NCBI GenBank assembly: GCA_036244855.1
Contig: BQKZ01001499.1
Span: 75,765-100,807 of the forward strand
Length of the DNA stretch: 25,043 bases
Reading direction: 5' to 3'
Source of the DNA: Temnopleurus reevesii
Lineage: Eukaryota > Echinodermata > Echinoidea > Temnopleuroida > Temnopleuridae
Part shown: one piece after another, positions 9,601 through 16,625 of the stretch
How positions within the stretch are numbered: position 1 is the stretch's first letter
How the letters are laid out: every line of letters starts with the position of its first letter
The notes under the pieces: generated by a model
The model's database searches: none
What the model was told of the DNA's origin: nothing
Seen by the model: only the letters and a program-made list of their open reading frames with translations
Translations under genes and position numbers: made by a program

Positions 9601-11713
9601 TTCGTCTGATTTTCTGCTACGGTTGAAGAAATATCAATTTTGGGGGGAAAATTGTAAAAAAAAAAAAAAGTGTCAGCATTCAACCTATACATTTCCAGAG
9701 ACGCAAACCCATCCAGAATATACATGAGATCAAAATTGAAATATGAATAATGTAGGAACTGAAAAACATAACAACAAGGACCACACTCTCAGCCATTCAC
9801 TGGTGACGAAATCCTTTGTATCAAAATAACCAAATGGAACGGTTGCTATCTCTGAATCCATTTTTTTTAATTCAATTTATTCAATCTATTCAGACAAATC
9901 ATCAAATAGATCATAGGGGCTACTATTTATTTTCTACCACAAAAAAAAATGACCCCAAGGAATTTTAGTAATTTCTGACCAAATATTTGTCAGAATCGAA
10001 AACACGATATAAAGTATTTTCGAAAAGTTAAGTCGAACGCAATATCAATGGTTCTTTGTAATGCTATCGAAATCAGAACCGACTTGTCATTGTTGTGTCC
10101 GAACAGTTGAATACACGGTGTACGGGTCTATTGTCTCCGTTCGACGTAACTTTCACGAAAATAGTTTATATCGTGTTCGAATTACGTTTGACTAGAAAAG
10201 GAGTAAGTGCCAGTAAGATCCTTAAACACTGTGAACAAACGTTACAAAGGAATTTGGCAAAGTAAATATCTTCATTCAAGCCTTTAAAGGAGCATCATGA
10301 GCACTAAAGAAAGGACTTTCATTTTTTTAATCAATGAACAGGTTCGCCAGCTGTTCGATTTTTCTCCGCAGAAGAGGATGAAGGATATTTATTTTGTGCG
10401 CATCTAGCTATTGCGAATGCTTGAATGGAAGTCGTTAAAAATTATTGTCCCAATATTTTGTCCTTTATGCTCACAGTGAAAGCTTTAAAACATACAGTAA
10501 AACCTGTCTACAGAGGCCACCCCAAGGGAAACAGAAAAAGTGGCCACTGTAGACAGGTGGCCTCTATAGACAGGTTCTAATATACAGTCAAACCTGTCTA
10601 CAGAGGCCACCCCAAGGGAAACAGAAAAAGTGGCCACTGTAGACAGGTGGCCTCTATAGAAAGGTTCTTTAACCTGAACTTTCACCTGAAGGGAATCAAT
10701 TTAAGTGGCCACTATAGACAGGTCGTGACTTTAGGCAGTGGCCACTATAGACAGGTTTGACTGTATACATATTTTAGTGTGCTCCAAACACTTGGGCCCG
10801 TATTCGAGGTTTAACTTAACCCTAGACTAAGCCATTGTTATTTAGACCCGGGCTATTCTAAAGTTAAAGTGATAGTCTAAATAACAATGACTTAGACCTG
10901 GGTTGAATTAAACCTCGCTATCGGAATACGGGCCCAAGCGTTTGAATCAACTCCGTTGGTGTTAATGTTTGTTATTGTCAACTCGGGTTTGCCTTTTCGT
11001 TGTTGCAAACCTGCTTGTCATTTGTTTTTCTTAATTGAAGTTCATAAATTAAAATGGAGTTAATTTCTTGAATACCCTTAATTCTGAAAATAAATAAAAC
11101 ACGATACAAACTATTTCGAAGAGTTAAGTCGAACGCAGACAGTATATTCGTACACCGTGTATTCAACTGTGCGGACACAACAATGCCAGGCCGGTTCCGA
11201 TTTCAATAGCATTACAAAGAACCATTGAAATTGCGTTCGACTTAACTTTTCGATAATAGTTTATATCGTGTTTAAATGCCCTTTTTGTGCTGTGGATGGA
11301 ACCGCGGAAGGAGGCTTCAATTTCCTCCCCAACCTTTTTTAGTTTATGCCTGCAACCAATTGGGAGTGTGTAAAATAATACCCAGCCCCATGCCTTTACA
11401 AGTGTTGATATCAGAGAGCATGATGGGTAGTTTTTCTAGGACGGAAGTGATTTTGCAACGCATTTTCACCGGTGTACTAGACTCCCAACATGATGTCTGA
11501 TTATGATGAACCACCGTAAAGGCACATTTACATTCCACAGTCCTTGTATAGGATGTATATTTCATGCGCCACACTAATGCATCATTGATTCAATTCCTAT
11601 AGTCATGAGTTTTAAACTATTTTTTATTTTTGCATTTTTTTTTCAGCATCACTCGTCATGTCCAGTGCATAGAGCAGCCTGAACACGGTCTGTGTGCCGC
11701 GCCGAAATTTTAG
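337..11713 (+). CDS. ADP-ribosyl cyclase / CD38-family gene 1 (exons 2-7, 5'-partial)
   Basis: Whole-gene entry; exons are listed separately. By family homology the product converts NAD to cyclic ADP-ribose and can exchange the base of NADP to make NAADP, acting outside the cytosol (secreted, surface or luminal). Joining 337-466, 1736-1957, 3099-3175, 4104-4196, 8954-9040 and 11647-11713 gives 224 codons plus TAG. Every junction has AG/GT ends and compatible phases (2,0,0,2,2,2). The order of conserved blocks matches CD38 and Aplysia cyclase: SDC..LW..F, CG..FN...CP, FW..AS, LNGS, VE..NL, KC, VQC...C. Nine of the ten family disulphide cysteines are visible, and the tenth belongs to the missing first exon. 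The C-terminus stops soon after the last cysteine with no hydrophobic tail, so no GPI signal is seen. The exon-1 pattern of the next gene suggests a full length of about 315 residues, close to the family's 280-300. An allelic second copy of exon 5 lies at 5185-5277. Confidence 0.9.
418..1324 (+). repeat. Tandem array of exon-2 tail plus intron start (~125-bp unit)
   Basis: Recognisable unit starts lie near 418 (real exon), 545, 667, 807, 937, 1045, 1172 and 1285. Copies at 667, 807, 1045 and ~1291 keep the coding tail of exon 2 in an open frame followed by a GT donor (donors at 716, 855, 1094, 1325). Their peptides are FNKYIDLAFKPQARDQ, FNEYIDLAFTPQAPDR, FNKHIDFAFKPQAPDQ and DIVFTPKAPDQ. The alternate units are more diverged, with stop codons. 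Each unit also carries a GGTGTT...AACACC hairpin-like core. The 5' half of exon 2, with its two cysteines, is not repeated. Most copies lack a good acceptor in the right phase; 807 follows an AG in phase 0 but without a clear pyrimidine tract. Confidence 0.8.
1475..1598. mobile_element. Foldback MITE, family A copy 1
   Basis: Two arms of about 48 bases (from 1484, TCACATAGAGCCCCGGAAGC, and its near complement ending at 1598) surround a short centre. The inner arms end in AACAAAGAG-type sequence. An extra copy of the terminal tip lies just outside at 1450-1464. A second copy of the same family is at 13107-13242, so this is a dispersed non-autonomous element and not a chance palindrome. It sits in intron 2 just upstream of exon 3. 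Confidence 0.75.
1736..1957 (+). CDS. Gene 1 exon 3 (catalytic core, first two catalytic positions)
   Basis: The acceptor TTCTCTGCAG ends at 1735 and the donor GTAAGC starts at 1958. It is phase 0 on both sides and 74 codons long. It starts PLFYSGVRRMAWALG, aligning with the family W-S-G/R segment. NIEITRMGRMLDGLFFCG aligns with the TLEDTLLGY...WCG signature, keeping the Glu (CD38 E146 / Aplysia E98). FNYKTCP and GSC supply the cysteines, and AAFWSQASRK keeps the Trp equivalent to CD38 W189. Oddities: the family Trp of the LLWS/MFWS motif (CD38 W125) is Tyr here, and the TLEDT signature is degraded apart from its Glu. Confidence 0.92.
1982..2560. other. Intron 3, AT-rich unique-looking sequence
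   Basis: Low-complexity T-rich sequence with many short TTC/TTT runs follows the exon 3 donor. I see no gene, paired inverted repeat or conserved motif in it. Confidence 0.6.
2566..2672. repeat. Polypurine (GAAA-rich) tract
   Basis: About 100 bases on the + strand are almost purely A and G, built of AAAGAAAG/AAGAAG runs. Open frames through it on both strands are compositional and not genes. It lies in intron 3. Confidence 0.85.
3099..3175 (+). CDS. Gene 1 exon 4 (LNGS segment)
   Basis: The acceptor CGTTTCAG ends at 3098 and the donor GTAAAT starts at 3176. It enters in phase 0 and leaves after two bases of a codon. It encodes FARNARGDVTAVLNGSRS then GEVYSTTR. This aligns with the CD38 segment ending VMLNGSRS and the Aplysia segment ending VDGS, an active-site loop region. 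The position of CD38 Cys201 is Arg here. LNGS also forms a potential N-glycosylation sequon (N-G-S). Confidence 0.9.
3222..3460. repeat. Degenerate minisatellite (CACTCTTCGG / GTTTAGTAGATCGATTAC)
   Basis: Two alternating motifs, CACTCTTCGG and TTTAGTAtATCGATTACA, recur with variation about six times each directly after the exon 4 donor. The matching minus-strand open frame is a by-product of the repeat. Confidence 0.75.
3558..3779. mobile_element. MITE family G copy 1 (CACTGCAAAA ends)
   Basis: It begins CACTGCAAAACGCTGGTGTT and ends with the near complement AACACCAGAGTTTTCGCAGT. Second-level inverted segments (GCCGGAATCTA / TAGATTCCAG) lie inside. The same family occurs at 12428-12700 with TA flanks. 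The allelic second version at 4639-4860 starts exactly at this terminus. Confidence 0.7.
3902..3970. repeat. Poly-G runs
   Basis: Two homopolymeric G runs of about ten or more bases lie in intron 4. They recur in the alternate copy at 4985-5051. A similar G run is at 3041-3051. Confidence 0.85.
4104..4196 (+). CDS. Gene 1 exon 5, version A (catalytic Glu)
   Basis: The acceptor TTGTTTTCAG ends at 4103 and the donor GTAAAA starts at 4197. It is 93 nt, phase 2 to phase 2. With the two bases of exon 4 it reads SYFRTVEIVNLDPAKVTSL, then TVYIVHDLDGPV. VE..NL aligns with CD38 FGSVEVHNL and Aplysia FGKYELPNL, so the Glu corresponds to the catalytic E226/E179. A nearly identical version is at 5185-5277, differing by I to V after the Glu plus a silent change. 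Confidence 0.92.
5185..5277 (+). CDS. Exon 5, version B (allelic or duplicated exon)
   Basis: It has the same length (93 nt), phases, acceptor and donor as the exon at 4104-4196. It encodes SYFRTVEVVNLDPAKVTSL and the same remainder, with one conservative change (I to V) and a synonymous change. If the locus were a true duplication, either exon alone or both in series would keep the reading frame. Given the N characters on both sides and the allelic insertion differences, it is more likely the other haplotype's copy of the same exon. Confidence 0.7.
5430..6060. other. AT-rich intron sequence, alternate version
   Basis: No gene is seen. T-rich runs at 5655-5730 and a more GC-rich CpG-bearing patch near 5875-6050 are the only texture. 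This part has no obvious partner in the other version, which has 7380-7735 at the equivalent place. Confidence 0.5.
6157..6225 (-). mobile_element. LINE 3'-end scrap with (TAA)n, minus orientation
   Basis: Read on the minus strand it gives GCGCTTTGAAACACC, TATAAAGTGCCTTA, TGAATGTAATT and then an ATT-rich run. This resembles the 3' tails of the CR1/L2-like LINE pieces at 19145-19303 and 20546-21046. It is short and could be a shared microsatellite-bearing tail only. Confidence 0.4.
6551..6704. repeat. (ATT)n microsatellite, alternate version
   Basis: Almost pure ATT repeats with CAT interruptions. It is flanked by the same sequences as the microsatellite at 8181-8318, which supports the two being versions of one locus. 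The tyrosine- and isoleucine-run open frames across it are artefacts. Confidence 0.95.
6955..7142. other. Unmatched segment before the second N
   Basis: Homology to 8310-8571 stops at about 6954, within the left end of a family-B foldback. The rest up to the N at 7143 matches nothing else in the window. It could be a haplotype-specific insertion or sequence from inside the TIR element. Confidence 0.4.
7803..7960. mobile_element. Foldback element family B copy 1
   Basis: The left arm runs GGGAGATGTTTCATCAAGAT then CTTTACGCACGACTTTACG, TTCGACTGG. The right arm is its complement, CCAGTCGAACG, TAAAGTCGTGCG, ending TTTCTAATC. The alternate version of the locus goes directly from CTCGTTC to ATGGTCAC (near 6122), so the element is present/absent between versions. 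Related copies lie at 8530-8878 and 24664-25043. Confidence 0.75.
8181..8318. repeat. (ATT)n microsatellite
   Basis: ATT/TAT/CAT repeats, the counterpart of 6551-6704. Tyrosine-rich frames through it are not genes. Confidence 0.95.
8530..8878. mobile_element. Foldback element family B copy 2, carrying a nested insertion
   Basis: The ends GGAGGTGTTTCACCAA and GGGTAAAAACACCTCC and the inner arms (ACTTTACGTTCGACTGG / AAGTCGAACGTAAATTCG) match copy 1 at 7803. A second element sits inside at 8657-8819. The element ends about 75 bases before exon 6. Confidence 0.75.
8657..8819. mobile_element. 163-bp MITE with ~50-bp TIRs and TTA target duplication
   Basis: The outer 50 bases on each side are complementary at about 48 positions, beginning AGGCCCGAGCACACCAAACA. 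TTA flanks both sides (8654-8656 and 8820-8822). Removing the element and one TTA restores the family-B sequence seen at 7910-7940. The 3-bp TTA duplication fits a PIF/Harbinger-type MITE. Confidence 0.85.
8954..9040 (+). CDS. Gene 1 exon 6 (fourth disulphide pair)
   Basis: The acceptor TTTTACAG ends at 8953 and the donor GTAAAA starts at 9041. It is 87 nt, phase 2 to phase 2. It encodes (R)EKCKTGSLLDLQQDIETKG then IEFKCFDDPR. This matches CD38 C254...C275 and the Aplysia KCGAGSLLDL segment. The GSLLDL string is particularly close to Aplysia cyclase. Confidence 0.92.
9060..9990. other. Intron 6, first part
   Basis: AT-rich, with poly-A near 9657-9669 and 9942-9949. A short open frame at 9298-9483 has no recognisable motif. 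No inverted element was found here. Confidence 0.5.
10001..10176. mobile_element. MITE family C copy 1
   Basis: It starts AACACGATATAAAGTATTTT, CGAAAAGTTAAGTCGAACGC and ends with the complement ACGAAAATAGTTTATATCGTGTT. Three related copies are at 11098, 11759 and 13990. Confidence 0.8.
10493..10765. mobile_element. Repeat family D copy 1 (AACCTGTCTACAGAGGCCACC)
   Basis: Termini TACAGTAAAACCTGTC and GACAGGTTTGACTGTA are inverted. Inside, a unit of about 88 bases (TGTCTACAGAGGCCACCCC ... TCTATAGACAGG) occurs twice in tandem, followed by a related TTTCACCTGAAGGGAATC segment. Each unit is itself a GGCCAC/GTGGCC inverted repeat. The family recurs at 19793-20034 with the internal segments in the opposite order. 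Confidence 0.8.
10791..10938. mobile_element. Foldback element family E copy 1 (148 bp)
   Basis: Ends CTTGGGCCCGTATTCGAGG and CGGAATACGGGCCCAAG are exact or near complements. Further paired blocks (AGTCTAAATAACAATG) lie within. Almost the entire element folds on itself. Confidence 0.85.
11098..11272. mobile_element. MITE family C copy 2
   Basis: It runs from AACACGATACAAACTATTTC and AGTTAAGTCGAACGCA to the complement TGCGTTCGACTTAACTTTTC ... TATATCGTGTT. The middle shares GTGCGGACACAACAATG and CCGGTTCCGATTTCAATAGC with the other copies. Confidence 0.85.
11647..11713 (+). CDS. Gene 1 exon 7 (last exon with stop)
   Basis: The acceptor TTTTTTTCAG ends at 11646. One base completes the codon from exon 6, then the exon reads ITRHVQCIEQPEHGLCAAPKF and TAG at 11711-11713. 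VQC....GLC matches the last CD38 disulphide (VKN and SSC region, C287-C296). The protein ends five residues after the last cysteine, so there is no C-terminal membrane or GPI signal. Confidence 0.88.
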
Positions 11714-11758
11714 CTATCTGCCTTCATATCACTCGTCAGTAAGTAAACTACGTCAATG

Positions 11759-11937
11759 ACGATATCAAATGATTATTTCCGTAGAATAAAGTGGGTCATG
11801 AATACGGTAATGGATACGTACGCCGTATTTTCAAATGTGCGGACAGAACAATCACAAGCCGGTTCCGATTTGAATAACATTACAAGGACGATTGAATTGC
11901 TGTTCCACTTGCTTTTGTGGAAATAGTATACATCGTG
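11759..11937. mobile_element. MITE family C copy 3 (degenerate), in the gene 1 3' flank
   Basis: It shares AATAAAGTGGGTCATG, GGTAATGGATACGTACGCCG, GTGCGGACAGAACAAT and CCGGTTCCGATTTGAATA with copy 4 and copy 2. The termini are worn: ACGATATCAAATGATTATTTCC left, AATAGTATACATCGTG right. It begins 46 bases after the gene 1 stop. Confidence 0.75.
11785..11790 (+). promoter_or_regulatory. Candidate poly(A) signal AATAAA of gene 1
   Basis: This is the first AATAAA after the stop codon, 72 bases downstream. It lies within MITE copy 3, and the same AATAAAGTGGGTCATG string occurs in MITE copy 4, so the signal was probably brought by the element. Its use is unproven. Confidence 0.5.
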
Positions 11938-12427
11938 GGTCGGCAAATATGAGTAGTGTGGTTCTCTCCGACAAAATGCCCGGGGGCCTGGCTAACTTAG
12001 TTCAGATTCTGAACGGTTTCATATTTGCTCTGCCCCAGTGGTATACGAATACGACCGGTAGATGGCGTGATCATATCTTCGTACAGAACGCCAGAATGTT
12101 GGGTCTGAGATTTTTTTTTGTCGCTCGTGAACTCTCGGGGTCGCGCCCTCTTTCGGACTGGCAGCAATGGAAAGAAAAGAGATTGATCGGGAGGATATAG
12201 TGCTTTAAAAAAATCGTTTAGATTCTGACCTAGGCTAACTTTGCATTTGCGCCCCACCTCACAAGAGGCTGACAAGCTCCAATACAACAACAAAAGATAA
12301 CTGAATAAAAGTATTGAGCCCAAATGTTGTACCCCTCGACAATTATTATGCCCCAACTAAGCAATGAAAAAGATGGGAAAATCCTCGTCTCAACGCCCCC
12401 ATGATAGCAATATTGTGCCCATCATTA

Positions 12428-12700
12428 CACTGCAAAACGGTGGTGTTGAATTTAACACCAACCGGAATCTATATATATATATATATATGACAACACCAGA
12501 AAAGTGTTAAAATAACTCCAGTTTGGAATCCATTTGATATATTTCAATACCATCTGATGTTCTTTAAGGCCTTGAACAACACCAGTCGGTGTTTAAATAC
12601 ATTGATTTTATTCCGAACTTGTGTTATTTTTACACTTTTCTAGTGTTGTACGATATAGATTCCGGTTGGTGTAGAATTTAACACCAGTCTTTTTGCAGTG
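12428..12700. mobile_element. MITE family G copy 2 with TA flanks
   Basis: It begins CACTGCAAAACGGTGGTGTT and ends AACACCAGTCTTTTTGCAGTG. Second-level arms (CCAACCGGAATCTATAT / ATAGATTCCGGTTGG) lie inside, and TA is on both sides. It contains a (TA)n run at 12470-12488. TA duplication suggests a Tc1/mariner-type MITE. Confidence 0.8.
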
Positions 12701-12701
12701 T

Positions 12702-13100
12702 ATCTAAAATTCTTACCCTACCTATCATCAGGGGCAAGGGGTGGGTGAGTGGGTGCATGCTTTTGTGTTTAAATAATACATTTTGCACAACAAACATGAA
12801 AAAAATTCAGGTTAGTAGTGCACCCATGATGTCATAAAATTGGCAACATGTCTCAACATTTTTACTGATTTACCAATTTCATAAATATTCATAACATTTA
12901 TCACTCGTCAAACTTGTATAGTATTTCTTAAGACGTGTATTGTTCTGGTGACAAATATCTTTATGCTAATGTTAAAATAATATTAATTTTCGTTTATATC
13001 TTTCACGTGCAGATTCGGCATGATCCCACTCAACTTATAGATCTGGGGACCGGCATTGTTAAAAGAGAGGGCACGGCAGAATCATTGACAATCTTGCATT
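12702..13100. other. Intergenic, no gene recognised
   Basis: AT-rich sequence. A short open stretch after a CACGTGCAG acceptor-like site at about 13012 reads IRHDPTQLIDLGTG but runs straight into a MITE. I cannot support it as an exon. Confidence 0.4.
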
Positions 13101-13106
13101 ACGTTT

Positions 13107-13242
13107 TAGGCCCCGACCACATAGTGCTCCGGAAGCAACACGATCGAACACGACTCTTTGTTCGGAGACACTTGGGAATTAACTAATTAAATAAGAGTCG
13201 TGTTGAATCGTGTTGCTTCCGGGGTCCTATGTAACCGGGTCT
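13107..13242. mobile_element. Foldback MITE family A copy 2
   Basis: Arms GGAAGCAACACGATCGAAC, ACGACTCTTTGTTC and TAAGAGTCGTGTTGAATCG, TGTTGCTTCC are inverted and match copy 1 at 1475-1598. Outer ends GGCCCCGACCACATAG / CTATGTAACCGGGTC are flanked by TTA on both sides, again a Harbinger-like 3-bp target. Confidence 0.8.
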
Positions 13243-13249
13243 TAACATC

Positions 13250-13985
13250 GAACCGAAATTGAAATGAAGACGAACGATCCATTTGCCTGTCGTACTGACG
13301 CCGAAATGCGGAATTTCAACTAAAAATACATGATTAATATATTTGTTCTTTTCAGAGAAAATGAGTACCTTATTTAAATAAATGTAACAAAAAGGTATCC
13401 CTCCATAATGGAAAGTAGTGTGACCTTTTAACGAGGGCGTGTCAAGAAACAACATTTACAGATCATATCACTCAACTATATACCCGTAAAAAAATCAGCC
13501 TGATCCATTGACCGCATAGGCCTATACAAGAAAATAAAACACCTTTTAAAAGTCACATGATTTTCTTTCTTGTGATATAAACTTAGCGTAAATGGGCACA
13601 TTTTTATTTGTTTGCATTTTGTAAGTACCCATATGTTATGTTATCAATTGGCAGTCTCGATTTTATCAATTTGGAATGTTTTACGGTCGAATAGCGAAAA
13701 TAATATTTGATGGAAAACGCCCTTCCAAATATTTCACATACAGTAACTCAAGATTAGCTAGAATTAGGGCAAAACAATTTTCCTGAAAAATATGCCCAAC
13801 CATGCACAAAACCTGTCATTAGTTGTTTTCGCACTAGTCGTTAATATAAATGGACGCTCTAGAAACTCATCATTTCATTGTAAGTGAGAACCGTCATTTA
13901 CATAATGCTTTATTTATTTTGTACTCACTTCTGAAAAGAGAAATTTTCTCTCTTACGTTTGTTCACTCACGCATGATTTATGGGA
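13250..13985. other. Intergenic, no feature recognised
   Basis: AT-rich single-copy-looking sequence. The minus-strand open frame at 13183-13455 overlaps the MITE and shows no domain pattern. Confidence 0.5.
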
Positions 13986-13989
13986 TTGT

Positions 13990-14207
13990 AACACGATATA
14001 AACTATTTCCGAAAAGTTAACTAGAGTGCAGACAATAGGTATAAAATATAAAATAAAGTGGGTCATGGATACGGTAATGGATATGTACGCCGTATATTCA
14101 ACTGTGCGGACGTAACAATGACAAGCCGGTACCGAATTCAATAGCATTACAAAGGAGCGTTGGAATTGCGTTCGACTTAACTTTTCGAAAATACTTTATA
14201 TCGTGTT
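13990..14207. mobile_element. MITE family C copy 4
   Basis: It runs from AACACGATATAAACTATTTC and CGAAAAGTTAACTAGAG to TGCGTTCGACTTAACTTTTC ... TTATATCGTGTTT. It shares its whole interior with copy 3, including the AATAAAGTGGGTCATG string. Confidence 0.8.
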
Positions 14208-14499
14208 TTATGTTGATTTTTACACAAGCCTATTAAAATTTCTGAAAATGTTGCCACTGGGCACCTCCGTTAAAAAGAAATATGATACTTTCAATTAGGT
14301 TGGCGATGAAACTTTTGTTGTTGTATTTAGTTTGGGTTTTCGTATTATGTTCATCTTTCCTCATTTTATGAATTCATTTATTTATTTGTGCTACTTTTGT
14401 GGGAATAAAAAAAAATAATATGTTAAAGCTACACCTCATAAGAAAGAAGAATCTTTCATGATCTAAGTTTATTAAGTCTAAGTCTGAGCTTCCAGGGTA

Positions 14500-14590
14500 C
14501 TCGCCTCCTTTTTTCACTTGTCATGTTATTTTGTATCAATTGATTATAAAAAAAAAGGAAATAAATGTTTAATTCAATTCAATTCAAAAT
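14500..14590 (+). mobile_element. Possible retroposon 3' end with (ATTCA)n tail
   Basis: A T-rich segment passes into GATTATAAAAAAAAAGGAAA, TAAATG and short AATTC repeats, like the tails of many non-LTR retroposons. A similar ATTCA run is at 18912-18930. No coding part is visible. Confidence 0.3.
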
Positions 14591-14936
14591 CAATTTTGTC
14601 CCTGATCACACAGCGTTCATGTTCGCCCCGTTGCTTGGTATGCGATCCCCAATAACAGAAATACTATGTTTCGTTATTTTACAAAATGTGTCATTTGTTG
14701 ATTTTATTTCGTTTGTTTCGTTGTCCTTGCCTGTTTGGACTGATTTGAATTAACCTAAATTGATTTTTATGTTGTTTTTCTTGTAACTAACTAAATTTGG
14801 ATTTTAAGGCGTTCACTTTAAAATTTGTTGTGACTATATAACCGTGTTTGAATTAATGTATCAAATCTTATCAAATCAATATTTGTGTATGCTTGTATAC
14901 GTTAATATTGTAGGGACATTATGATTATTGGAACGT

Positions 14937-15195
14937 TAAAGTTGACTCGCATCTCATAGGCAACGTCTGGCCAGCGTTCATGACACTTCGTGAACGCATA
15001 AATACGGAGAGGAGACACTTAGCTGCATGCATAAAAAATATTTGGCTGACGCTAATGCTTGCGTACGTCGGGAGCGCTTGACCAATAACTTCAACGTTGG
15101 TCAATCGTCTTAGCTCCGTATATCTGCGTTCTCAGAGCGTCATGAACACTGGGCAGACGCTGGCTTTAAATGCAAAAGTATGAGTCATTGTTTAG
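14937..15195. mobile_element. Foldback element family J copy 1
   Basis: The ends AAAGTTGACTCGCATCTCAT and ATGACTCAT-type complement are inverted, with AACGTCTGGCCAGCGTTCAT pairing with GAACACTGGGCAGACGC. Inner arms (ACGGAG...AGCGCTTGACCAA / TTGGTCAATCG...CTCCGT) also pair. It is related to elements at 16218-16502 and 23421-24231. Confidence 0.65.
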
Positions 15196-15347
15196 GTACG
15201 TCGTTTTTGGAATGTCGCCCTCTTCTAGAATGTCATTTAATGAAGCTAATAAACTTTTGAATTATTCTATCACCCGATTGCCTACTGATTGCCTTTCGTG
15301 TTCAGATTCCCGTAATTTGGTGTTTTTGTTTGTTTGTTTGTAGTTTT

Positions 15348-15560
15348 TTGTTATTATTTTGTTTTCGTTTTGTTTTTGTTTTGTTTTTGTTTTGTTGTCG
15401 TTTTGTTTTCGTTTTGTTTTCGTTTTGTTTTCGTTTTGTTTTCGTTTTGTTTTTGTTTTGTTTTTGTTTTATTTTTGTTTTGTTTTTATCTCATTTTTGT
15501 TTTTGTTTTTTCTTTTGTGTTTTGTGTTTTGTGTTTTTTTTGTGTTTTTTTTTTTGTTTT
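15348..15560. repeat. (TTTTGTTTTC)n simple repeat
   Basis: Runs of GTTTT with C variants. The Phe/Val/Cys-rich open frames across it are artefacts of the repeat. Confidence 0.95.
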
Positions 15561-15599
15561 TTTGGTAAGGTCATTACAATTTCCAAAGAAACGATGAAT

Positions 15600-15960
15600 A
15601 AAAGGAGGAAAAGACGAACAAATATATGAGAACAAGAGGACAAAAAGAACCTCGAGAAGCAAACAAAAAATGATTCTTTAATGAAACAAAGTTATATATT
15701 ATGATACCACAAAACAGTTACCCTGGTTACAGGTGTCGCAAATGGGCTGACATGCCGAATAATGAAATATATATATTAATAAAGCTCAAAATCATGCAAA
15801 GAAATGATTTACACCCTACCCCTTCCCACACCATACGGGAGGTTTCATATTGAAAAAAAGTCCCGTGAGAAAAAAAAAGTGAAAAAGATAAAAAATAATT
15901 CTGATTTCTCTCAACTATAGAGTTGCGGATCGAGTTGCATGCAGAAAGATGGGCACGTGC
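15600..15960. other. Intergenic, no gene
   Basis: AT-rich sequence with small poly-A runs. A C run is at about 15971-15982, followed by A's. Nothing conserved is recognised. Confidence 0.5.
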
Positions 15961-16020
15961 AATAGAAAACCCCCCCCCCCCCAAAAAAAAAGGTCTTACC
16001 ATTAAACACCCATTTCTCCT

Positions 16021-16128
16021 TCACCCTTCTCTCTCTCTCTCTCTCTCTCCTTCTCTCTCTGTCCCTCTGTCTCTCTCTCTGTCTGTCTCTCTCTCTCTCT
16101 CTTTCTCTCTCTCCCTCTCTCCCTTGAT
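16021..16128. repeat. (CT)n microsatellite
   Basis: CT repeat with GT and TT interruptions, about 100 bases. Ser/Leu- and Arg/Glu-rich open frames on the two strands are artefacts. Confidence 0.95.
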
Positions 16129-16217
16129 CACAATCCCTGTGTTTCTTTGGGACTGCAAACAATTGTAAATATGCATTTATATTTCGAGTATTACAGTCAA
16201 TAATACAGGGTCAGAAT

Positions 16218-16502
16218 ATTGTAAGAGTCACGCGGACTTTTGCATCGGACAACAAGTTTAAATGCTTTAATTCATTTTAGCCTGCACCAGTCTAGCGTTT
16301 TTGTAAATGATAAACGCTCCCTGGACGCACAAAGACGCATGCCATACGGTGGACTGACTTTCAGCGTACACTCCTTGGGCGCAAGCCGAACGTCAGTCTA
16401 CCGTCTGACCAGCGTATACTGTTCGCTCGGGGAGCGTTTTAGTTAAAAAAAATGCTGGGTTAACGCAGGCTGAAAACGCAAAGGTCTGAGTCGGCCTTTA
16501 AG
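16218..16502. mobile_element. Foldback element family J copy 2, abutting the gene 2 promoter
   Basis: TTTTAGCCTGCACCAGTCTAG and the right-hand GGGTTAACGCAGGCTGAAAA are inverted. Inner arms ACGGTGGACTGACTTTCAGC, GTACACTCC and complement AACGTCAGTCTACCGT pair. The right terminus GAGTCGGCCTTTA matches the family end, while the left terminus is worn. It ends about 120 bases before the gene 2 start codon. Confidence 0.65.
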
Positions 16503-16625
16503 ATCAAACTTGGTCCATTTCGCTTTTGCGCGCGAAGATCAACATACGAAAACCCGCTGCCGCAAAAACGAGACCGGTCGTCTGCCCTCAAAAAGCTGCG
16601 TCGCTCTCCAATAACCAACATCACA
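16503..16625 (+). promoter_or_regulatory. Gene 2 5' flank / 5' UTR
   Basis: A compact, relatively GC- and CpG-rich stretch lies between the MITE and the ATG, unlike the AT-rich surroundings. It contains a CCAAT pentamer at about 16608 and a CTTTTGCGCGCGAAG partial palindrome near 16523. No clear TATA box is seen, and the transcription start is not determined. Confidence 0.4.

Noticed and set aside
10485..10685. Minus-strand repeat protein with two copies of a ~30-residue unit
   Set aside because: It is the translation of the tandem module of repeat family D. The similar frame at 19746-19970 has the same cause.
11892..12200. 102-codon open frame with Met start
   Set aside because: Its start lies in the tail of a MITE copy and it overlaps an equally long frame on the other strand. 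No domain pattern or splice context is seen.
12935..13186. Possible exon after the acceptor-like site near 13012
   Set aside because: The readable part (IRHDPTQLIDLGTG and onward) runs into a foldback MITE without a donor and matches no cyclase segment.
15330..15629. Phe/Val/Cys-rich hydrophobic proteins
   Set aside because: They are translations of a TTTTG/TTTTC simple repeat, open in three frames at once.
15911..16168. Arg/Glu or Ser/Leu repeat proteins
   Set aside because: They are translations of the CT microsatellite on opposite strands.
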